A DNA stretch of 24,012 nt from JAGOUU01 sp964609155 (GTDB lineage Bacteria > Pseudomonadota > Gammaproteobacteria > JAGOUU01). Under the pieces are notes generated by a model. The model had not been told where the DNA came from. It made no database searches and saw only the letters and a list, made by a program, of their open reading frames with translations. The translations under genes and the position numbers were made by a program. Numbering within the stretch: position 1 is the stretch's first letter; each line of letters opens with the position of its first letter. Of this stretch, positions 1-5,128 are shown in pieces. The stretch lies in the NCBI GenBank assembly GCA_964609155.1, contig CAZSRF010000034.1:1-24012 (forward strand), read 5' to 3'.

Positions 1-162
1 GCCACTTCCCCTGAAGGGGAAGAAAACAAACTCACTATGGCTGAAGGGTTACAATATAGCTGGCTTCAATTTAAAACTGGGTGGAGTTATTTAGATTTAA
101 AGCAAAATATTGAAAATATTTTAGTTAGCATCGGAGATAAATATCAAATTAATTTTTCGTGA
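1..162 (+). CDS. 3' end of an unrecognised protein (truncated by window edge)
   Basis: An open frame enters from the left edge in frame 1 and ends at TGA 160-162, giving 53 residues. The visible tail is rich in Trp, Tyr and Asn/Ile and ends KYQINFS. I see no motif that assigns a family. Its position beside a mobile-element cluster makes a transposase tail possible, but none of the transposase C-termini I know matches well. It could also be a non-coding open frame. Confidence 0.35.
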   Translation, partial: ATSPEGEENKLTMAEGLQYSWLQFKTGWSYLDLKQNIENILVSIGDKYQINFS

Positions 163-276
163 GTACTTATTTTAAATCTCTCCTGGTTTGCCGCGGATTT
201 CGCGCCAGAGCGTTTAATTATTCAGCTCATGAGTTGGCGAAATCCTCGCAATGACAACGTTATAGATTCAATAGAA

Positions 277-337
277 CATTTATTTTCTTTGATTGCCATA
301 ATTGATGACAACGTTAAAGTTAAATAGAACATTTTCT
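277..337 (+). repeat. 61-bp direct repeat, left copy
   Basis: By eye it is base-for-base identical to 5015-5075. It contains one unit of a local tandem repeat (ATGACAACGTTA...AATAGAACATTTT) whose starts lie at 251 and 305 here, and at 5043 and 5092 on the right, a period of about 49-54 bp. The two copies bracket the palindromic repeat and the whole IS4 block, so the sequence between them was probably inserted into, or arose between, neighbouring tandem units. Confidence 0.8.
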
Positions 338-341
338 GTAT

Positions 342-475
342 GTGTTCACGTAGTATTGTCATCTTGGTCAAGGCCAGTGAACCTGGGCGCAGAACCGAGA
401 TCTATTTATAATAGATCCCAGTTCTGCGCGCTTTGCGCTTGACTGGGATGACAAAATTCAAGATCGGGTGAACAC
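342..475. repeat. Type B dispersed palindromic repeat, full copy
   Basis: The element starts GTGTTCAC (342-349) and ends GTGAACAC (468-475), a perfect terminal inverted repeat. Inside, arms at 387-405 and 411-429 (GCGCAGAACCGAGATCTAT against its near-perfect complement) form a strong hairpin. Flanking stretches read TTGTCATC...GGTCAAG and CTTGACTGGGATGACAA. The same end and core sequences recur at 17583-17666, and the core also occurs in the type A copies at 7207, 12957 and 15865. This is non-coding dispersed repetitive DNA of MITE or palindromic-element type; no transposase is attached to it. Confidence 0.8.
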
Positions 476-505
476 TTAATGGCGTCAACTTAAGCTCAGC
501 CTCCA

Positions 506-1333
506 TCAGCACACTCTCCTAAATACATGATGCCGCTTAGGCTTACCAACTTTATCTCTGCTATAACTACGACCAGGTCTTATCTTAACTTTTGCACGTT
601 TTGCTGCTCTTTCAAATATTTTTTGAAATTTATTACTGTCACTATTGCCTATAATCACATCCTGCAGTTGGCATCTCATAACACCAAATAAAACTGAAAA
701 GTTTAATCTATATCCTGTATTACGCTCTGGGTTCCAAGGACCTTGCTTATCACACATAAATAATGACAGCACATTACACATTAACAAATGAGCCCAAAAT
801 TCTTGTAATACAGCTTCTAAATTAACTCCAGAAAAATTCTCAATCTCTGCTCGTATCTTTAATATCTTATAACATTCTTCTTCTATGTGCCATCTCAAAA
901 TATAAATTTTACAGATATCTTCTAAAGTAAAAATTTCTCTGTTAAATAATGAGGTTATTAAAACTTCAATTTCACCAGTTGCAAGCTTAATCGCAATAAC
1001 TCTAACTTTAAGTTCTTTTCCTTGGTCATCAATAATGAAATCAAAATCTGTTTCGCCAGCATTGACCCTATCCCACATGCCTAGATACATATTTTTTTGT
1101 AACCGGAATAAAAAATCAACGACCAAATCATAGTGCTGGGCTATGAATTTTTTTGATGGGTAACCACGATCATAAACAAACAACTGTTTACTCTGTCCTA
1201 ATCTTTGCATTTTTGTTACAACTTCTATTAGCTGTTCTTCTGCTAATGTTTGTTCACCAATATTCCATGATGCAAGGCGTGCACTACAAATCATAGAGGC
1301 GGTAGATTTCAGGATAGTTGTCGCGTGAAGCAG
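506..1333 (-). pseudogene. IS4-family transposase, C-terminal fragment
   Basis: The frame carries the later part of a DDE transposase of the IS4 type: the second catalytic Asp in the context FVYDRGYPS, and the Y-R-E-K region in YILRWHIEEECYKILK. The C-terminus is rich in Arg and Lys. The N-terminal third and the first catalytic Asp are missing. A 34-bp piece from the gene's extreme 5' end (1300-1333, identical to 2864-2897) is joined straight onto the catalytic region, so an internal part was deleted. The open frame formally extends to 1375, but that part is a shifted read of an unrelated signal-peptide gene. The missing N-terminal region survives in part at 2640-2922. Confidence 0.8.
1300..1333 (-). 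repeat. 34-bp duplicated segment of the IS4 transposase 5' end, copy 1
   Basis: Identical to 2864-2897. On the minus strand it encodes the stretch that reads SASRDNYPEIYR in the frame starting at 2922. The two copies mark the two breakpoints of the split transposase and are a likely recombination scar. Confidence 0.75.
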
Positions 1334-1398
1334 CTGTCGGCAAGCGCTACATTGGCTGATAACATAATAGAACATAACAATAAAATAATTTTTTTCAT
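1309..1398 (-). pseudogene. Secreted protein, signal peptide remnant cut by IS4 sequence
   Basis: Starting at ATG 1398-1396, the frame encodes MKKIILLLCSIMLSANVALA followed by DSC. This is a textbook Sec signal peptide with an ALA-D cleavage site. From 1333 on, the sequence is the IS4 transposase fragment and the frame stops at once (TGA at 1311-1309). The start lies 12 bases after the stop of the hydrolase gene and has AGG at an acceptable distance, so the two genes probably formed an operon before the second was cut. Nothing of the mature protein beyond about two residues remains, so its function cannot be told. Confidence 0.6.
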
Positions 1399-1410
1399 GA
1401 TTTACCTATC

Positions 1411-2103
1411 TCAAAATTGAATAATTGATTTTTGAATTTCATCCTTAATTTCAGGGCTCCCTCGATCACACAAATCTATGTGCCGAGCTCCTTTCACATA
1501 AATAACTTGAACGCCAGACTCAGGAACAACGCCTTCATCTGGTTCATCATCTATTGCTCCAAAGCGCAAAATCTCTAATTTCGGATTTCTTGGGAAAGGA
1601 TACCTTCTGCTATCAAGTGAAATAACCTTCGATATCCTATCTGGATAAAACTGAGCCATCATCATAGACATATCGCCGCCGTTAGAATGGCCTATTAAAA
1701 TCACTTTGTTCAGATCCAACTTTGGTTCTATCTTTTGCAGTTCACCAATCACAAACAAAATATTTTGGACGCCACGTTCCCAAAGGGGTTTTCTCCTGTC
1801 AAATAGATTTCCTGTTGTAGGAAGAGGTTTATCTGTCTCCAGATCATGCTGTATGCTAACAACAAAATATCCACGTGTTGCAAGGGCATTTGCAATAAAT
1901 GAATATTCCGTGTTTTTGGCGCCATAGCCATGGCTGATGATTACGACCTGCTTATTTATCGTTTCCCCTTGATAAATAACCACGGGGACATTTCTGCCTC
2001 GGGTCTTGTCAAACATATCAAGCATTTTGCTTTCTAAAGCATAAGCATTACTTGCAATGATGAATGCGCATAATACAAGACAGAGATCTTTAAAATATTT
2101 CAT
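1411..2103 (-). CDS. Secreted alpha/beta hydrolase
   Basis: 230 residues. An N-terminal signal peptide (residues 1-22, hydrophobic core LCLVLCAFIIA, cut near AYA-LE) sends it out of the cytoplasm. The alpha/beta hydrolase fold is indicated by the oxyanion-type HGYG (58-61), the nucleophile elbow GHSNGG (Ser140), a likely acid in GAIDDEPDEG (around 185) and a C-terminal His208 in GARHID. The arrangement resembles the dienelactone hydrolase/PET-hydrolase-like group of small serine hydrolases; the substrate is unknown. It lies between two pieces of a broken IS4 transposase, so it may be cargo or may have been overrun by the element. The downstream signal-peptide gene is destroyed, while this one looks intact. 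Confidence 0.8.
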   Translation of the reverse strand: MKYFKDLCLVLCAFIIASNAYALESKMLDMFDKTRGRNVPVVIYQGETINKQVVIISHGYGAKNTEYSFIANALATRGYFVVSIQHDLETDKPLPTTGNLFDRRKPLWERGVQNILFVIGELQKIEPKLDLNKVILIGHSNGGDMSMMMAQFYPDRISKVISLDSRRYPFPRNPKLEILRFGAIDDEPDEGVVPESGVQVIYVKGARHIDLCDRGSPEIKDEIQKSIIQF

Positions 2104-2124
2104 TAAACTACCGCCATGTAGATC

Positions 2125-2295
2125 TTATTTAAAATCCGTTGCTGAGAAGCATATGTTTCTCTTAGATAATTCATCAAGAATAAATTTAGTTGTTTCAGCA
2201 ATCGCTTTATCAGTCTGCTGCGCATTATCTTTTTTATTTGAAAATGTATAAATTGCTAGCTTCAGTTGCAGCCCAAATACGGCGAGTTTTTTCAT
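2125..2295 (-). CDS. Small unrecognised reading frame, possibly a fragment
   Basis: A frame of 56 residues beginning MKKLAVFGLQ and ending SATDFK, stop at 2127-2125. Its second half (about residues 21-56, charged and helical, with AIAETTKFILDELSKRNI) looks like real protein. Its first part overlaps, in another frame, the ISAzo13-like transposase fragment at 2234-2340, so the true start may have been lost. No good ribosome binding site precedes the ATG. It ends 22 bases before the hydrolase start. It is most likely the 3' remnant of a larger gene. Confidence 0.3.
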   Translation of the reverse strand: MKKLAVFGLQLKLAIYTFSNKKDNAQQTDKAIAETTKFILDELSKRNICFSATDFK

Positions 2296-2340
2296 TCAGG
2301 TGCCATGAAAGTAACTTGAATTTTTGTTTGAACTTTTTTA
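2234..2340 (-). pseudogene. ISAzo13-like transposase, N-terminal scrap
   Basis: One minus-strand frame reads FKLLSWHLNEKTRRIWAATE before breaking up and stopping at 2236-2234. The pattern LNEKTRR.WAATEA is characteristic of the N-terminus of ISAzo13-family transposases. Only about 30 residues remain. It overlaps the small frame at 2125-2295 in a different phase. The family assignment is from memory of the motif. Confidence 0.5.
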
Positions 2341-2400
2341 CAACATCCTTGTCCTTCATGAAATGAAGGTATCACATGTTTTGAAACTTGTACAGGTTAT

Positions 2401-2586
2401 TTATGCGAGGGCCCTAATGTGTCGACTATACAAATCGCCATGCAGATATGATTGTCTAGTATCTGTGATATTTAGTTTTGGTAGTAAGCTGATAATTTCT
2501 CTTAACAATTGTTCATTAAATCCAGCAGCTATAAAATGATGCTTATACCCATTCAACCTGAAGTTACTGGCTTTATAGTTTGAAAA
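2401..2586 (-). pseudogene. Phosphotransferase (APH-type) fragment
   Basis: A minus-strand frame between a stop at about 2587 and TAA 2403-2401 reads, near its end, YLHGDLYSRHI. This matches the catalytic loop HGDL...N/H of the aminoglycoside phosphotransferase/choline kinase family (catalytic Asp in HGD). Upstream residues (GYKHHFIAAGFNEQLLREII) fit the helical part before the loop. No start codon is visible, and the metal-binding DxD segment that should follow is gone. It is a dead fragment of about 60 residues. Confidence 0.5.
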
Positions 2587-2639
2587 TTATCGTTAATTCT
2601 ACCTCTAAGCGACTGCGCTATATTTGGTATAGTTGCTCC

Positions 2640-2922
2640 GCTGCTATTATTCGATATCCTTTCCAAGTACCATATTGAGGATCATTTGAATAGGTTTCTT
2701 TTAAACTGTCTTCTAGTAACTCTTGAAAACCAGTATGTTTTATTTTATACCTGGCCTTTGAAAAGGCTTGCTTAGATGGGGGAATTATTAACTCATTTGC
2801 CTCTAATAATTCACACTCTATGCTTAAGCTTTTTTTTACTGCTTTTAAAATCATTGTAAATACCGGTAGATTTCAGGATAGTTGTCGCGTGAAGCAGAAC
2901 GGATTTGCTCTACTCGCTGCAT
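2640..2922 (-). pseudogene. IS4-family transposase, N-terminal fragment
   Basis: The fragment starts at ATG 2922-2920 (MQRVEQIRSASRDNYPEIYRYLQ), stops, and resumes in another frame with LKAVKKSLSIECELLE and SKQAFSKARYKIKH, then GTWKGYRIIAA. The SKQAFS.AR.KI and WKGYRL.A.DGS patterns are typical of the N-terminal region of IS4-family transposases. The catalytic DGS is lost: the sequence after IIAA is foreign. A small internal deletion near 2860 shifted the frame. This piece and the fragment at 506-1333 come from one gene or from two copies of one element. Confidence 0.7.
2864..2897 (-). repeat. 34-bp duplicated segment of the IS4 transposase 5' end, copy 2
   Basis: Identical to 1300-1333. Here it lies in its original setting, a few codons after the transposase start at 2922. 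Confidence 0.75.
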
Positions 2923-3175
2923 AATAATATTAATAAAAAAATAAAACAACTATTTTTTACAGTATTTTTTGTAAAGAAATTGATTTAATTATCGACAATA
3001 ATTATAATTCGTGCACGGAACAGCCGGGGACGGCAATGCCCGTGAGAGACTTGTAAAAATATTGCCGTAGAGTAACAGTGTGATATATTGTTGCCTATGG
3101 CGCTATTAAATTTGGGGCTAGCCCCAAACCCCAGGATATTTTAAGAGAAACTTATAAACTAGCGCTGCAAATTTT
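2923..3175. other. Gene-free stretch: IS4 leader and downstream end of the IS3 element
   Basis: No gene. The part to about 3010 is very AT-rich and should be the leader of the IS4 transposase. Further on are an inverted pair ACGGCAAT (3032-3039)/ATTGCCGT (3061-3068) and an 18-bp perfect palindrome TTTGGGGCTAGCCCCAAA (3111-3128) just past the IS3 orfB stop. I could not place the IS3 terminal inverted repeat. Confidence 0.5.
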
Positions 3176-4234
3176 TTACGCTGCTTTACGTGTGGTACGT
3201 TTAGTATTTAAATATACCTCATCCACACGCTGCCAATTGCGTACCGATCTGGACCATCGGTTAGGGTTTTGTTTTTTTGCATGCTCATACACTTTGGTTC
3301 TGTTTTCTAAGATTACTTTATCTAATTCAAGATGTCGCGCATTAGGTGTTACAAAGTTAATGCCACTGTGCTGATGAATATTATTGTACCAATTAACAAA
3401 CAGAGAAACCCACTCTTGCGCTTCCTCAACGGTTGCAAATGGCTTGGTCGGATATATTGGGCAATATTTCAATGTTCTAAATAATGATTCCGAAAAAGGA
3501 TTGTCATCGCTCACTGATGGCCTGCTAAATGATGGCGTTATACCTAGCATTTGCAACATTGCCAGCATTGTAAAGCCTTTCATTGGGCCGCCGTTATCTG
3601 AATGTAGTGTAACATCACCATTACGCAAATTTTCAGACATATGCGCGTTAGCGATCACGTCTGCCGCAAACTCAGCTGACTCTTGCTCAAATACTTGCGC
3701 CGCAACTATTTTCCTACTAAAAACATCTAAAAATAAATATAAATAAAAATATTTACCGCGAATATTACTCAAAAGGTAGGTGATATCCCATGACCATAGT
3801 TGATTAGGCTTTATGGCATGTAACTCATCTGGTTTACGATGTTTTCTAGGGTGCGCGGCGCTGCGATGCTGTAACATGTTTTCTTGTTTAAGAATGCGGT
3901 AAAATGATGATTCCGATCCGATATAAATTTTTTTATCAGCTAGATTAGGGACAATCTGGCTTGGTGGTTGATTACAGTACTCAGGTGAATTTGCTACACT
4001 AACAATATGTGCTCGCTCTGCAACTGTTAATTTATTGGCTGGTGCTGTAATAGGACCGCAGCGCTTATCCTTAAGGTTGCTTTCCTTTTGCCATCGCTGC
4101 AGAGTTCTAATACTCAGATCTAGCGTGTCACAGGCTGGCTTTATTCTACTACCAGCATCACAGGCTTCCTGGATTAGGCTAATAGCCTTTGCTTTATCCT
4201 GCTTAGTGATCAGTCGTCCTCTTCCGCCCCCCAA
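3176..4234 (-). CDS. IS3-family transposase OrfB (DDE integrase core)
   Basis: 352 residues. A helix-turn-helix/HTH_21-like N-terminus (residues about 10-55, SIRTLQRWQKE) is followed by an rve integrase core. The catalytic triad is complete: Asp150 in WSWDITYL, Asp213 in LHSDNGG, and Glu249 in SDDNPFSESLFRTLK. Thirty-five residues separate the second Asp from the Glu, the DD(35)E spacing of the IS3 family. The C-terminus has the usual FVNWYNN..HSGI.FVTP block. The start overlaps the end of orfA by 25 bases in a different frame, the usual IS3 arrangement. The protein looks intact and could be active. Confidence 0.92.
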   Translation of the reverse strand: MGGGRGRLITKQDKAKAISLIQEACDAGSRIKPACDTLDLSIRTLQRWQKESNLKDKRCGPITAPANKLTVAERAHIVSVANSPEYCNQPPSQIVPNLADKKIYIGSESSFYRILKQENMLQHRSAAHPRKHRKPDELHAIKPNQLWSWDITYLLSNIRGKYFYLYLFLDVFSRKIVAAQVFEQESAEFAADVIANAHMSENLRNGDVTLHSDNGGPMKGFTMLAMLQMLGITPSFSRPSVSDDNPFSESLFRTLKYCPIYPTKPFATVEEAQEWVSLFVNWYNNIHQHSGINFVTPNARHLELDKVILENRTKVYEHAKKQNPNRWSRSVRNWQRVDEVYLNTKRTTRKAA

Positions 4235-4739
4235 AGTAAGTCCGCTTTTTTTTTCAGAATTAATAAAGCGGAAACTTCAGCTAACGCCTTATCTTTGCGC
4301 TGTAAATCACTTTTTAGTTTTTTTAATTCCGATACGGTTTTTTGATCTTTAGTTTTTTGTGCCAATGTGGCCGCATTACTATTGCTAAGGCCTGCTAAAA
4401 TAATTTTTTCCATCCATCTAAGTGATGAGTATATATCCCATGTTCTCTGCAGTAAGCCCCACGTTCATCGATGCTCATCGCCATAGTATCTATTAGGGCT
4501 TGCAGTTTAAATTCAGCTGATCTATCCTTTGGCCTAACAGATGTGGTATTAACTGGTTTGTATTTTTTCTTTTTTTTCATTGTAGATACCCATGTAAATA
4601 TAGTGCCATAAGGAATATTAAATTCTTTTGACAATTCTACTATACTTGGGCCATTAGGTGTTAATGTTTTAGCTATAACACTGTCTTTAAATGATGGTTC
4701 ATATTTGGTTACTTGTCTCATTAGATACTCCCGTACCAC
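4210..4739 (-). CDS. IS3-family OrfA, split by a -1 shift at an A6 run
   Basis: Two frames make up one OrfA. The first (4739 down to 4395, 114 residues) begins with a helix-turn-helix (PSIVELSKEFNIPYGTIFTWV) and ends DGWKKLF. The second (about 4413 down to 4210) continues WKK-IILAGLSNSN into a coiled coil (SELKKLKSDLQRKDKALAEVSALLILKKKADLLWG) and ends AEEDD. They join in a -1 shift at an A6 run (TGG AAA AAA TTA, near 4405-4410). Related OrfA proteins run through this point as one protein of about 170 residues. The shift is either programmed slippage or a mutation in the A run. A second phase change leads into OrfB at 4234. Confidence 0.75.
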
Positions 4740-5128
4740 CCCGTCTGAGTTAGTTCAATTCAGAGGCGACAACTTCCCTGAAACAGGGGGATACCGTCGC
4801 AAAAGGGAGTTTTCTACTTCTAGTGAAGCTATTTTCACCTATTTTGTGACAGTTTTGAAATATTTGCGAATATATTTTTTCTTTAAATATGTTAATTAAA
4901 TTACAACTAGGCATATAATAACTCCCAAATGGGATTATTATACTTTTTTTTATTAGTAAGCTATTGATTATAAATATTTTTTTCTTAAGTTGACGCCATT
5001 AGGTGAACACTTACCATTTATTTTCTTTGATTGCCATAATTGATGACAACGTTAAAGTTAAATAGAACATTTTCTTTGATTGTTATAATTGATGACAAGG
5101 TTTTGATTCAGCTTAGTGTTTACAGCAA
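4740..5128. other. Gene-free stretch: IS3 upstream end, IS4 right end, direct repeat
   Basis: No gene. It holds a stem with arms GCGAC/GTCGC and CCCTG/CAGGG (about 4767-4800) before orfA, very AT-rich sequence to 4983, the IS4 right terminal inverted repeat (4984-5001), the target duplication (5002-5013) and the right copy of the 61-bp direct repeat (5015-5075). Confidence 0.6.
5015..5075 (+). repeat. 61-bp direct repeat, right copy
   Basis: Identical to 277-337. It is followed by a further diverged tandem unit starting ATGACAAGG at 5092, close to the dsbD stop. Confidence 0.8.

Larger units (their letters stand above)
163..505. other. Gene-free stretch with repeats and an IS end
   Basis: I see no gene here. 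The stretch holds tandem repeat units starting with ATGACAACGTTA at 251 and 305, the left copy of a 61-bp direct repeat (277-337), a type B palindromic repeat (342-475), and the left terminal inverted repeat of the IS4 element (477-494), 11 bases beyond the transposase stop. Confidence 0.7.
477..5001 (-). mobile_element. Expanded IS4-family element with cargo and a nested IS3
   Basis: Perfect 18-bp terminal inverted repeats, TAATGGCGTCAACTTAAG at 477-494 and its complement at 4984-5001, bound the segment. The sequence GGTGAACACT(TA) is directly repeated just outside (467-476/478 and 5002-5011/5013), matching a 10-12 bp target duplication as expected for IS4-type elements. The left inverted repeat lies 11 bases beyond the stop of a transposase fragment, which ties the ends to this element. 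A plain IS4 element is about 1.4-1.6 kb. This one is about 4.5 kb because the transposase is split by a 1.3 kb cargo with a hydrolase gene, and an IS3-family element sits between the transposase start and the right end. It should not move by its own transposase, which is broken, but its ends look intact. Confidence 0.7.

Noticed and set aside
251..337. Tandem units as a CRISPR array
   Set aside because: Only two to three diverged units with no unique spacers of constant length and no cas genes nearby.
1334..1375. N-terminal extension of the IS4 fragment (MFYYVISQCSACRQ...)
   Set aside because: It is a shifted read of the signal-peptide gene starting at 1398, which has a proper signal sequence and spacing to the hydrolase gene.
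2324..2539. Plus-strand 71-aa open frame
   Set aside because: The minus strand here carries recognisable fragments (phosphotransferase loop, ISAzo13 N-terminus); the plus frame is their shadow.
3010..3068. Structured RNA or group II intron end (GTGCACGGAACAGCC...)
   Set aside because: Only a short inverted pair is visible, and the start does not match the group II intron 5' consensus; no reverse transcriptase is present.
3111..3128. Palindrome TTTGGGGCTAGCCCCAAA as an operator or attachment site
   Set aside because: It lies just past the IS3 orfB stop and is more simply part of the IS end or its terminator; no integrase of the tyrosine or serine type is present.
3384..3746. Plus-strand 120-aa open frame
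   Set aside because: Antisense to the catalytic core of the IS3 OrfB; no independent support.
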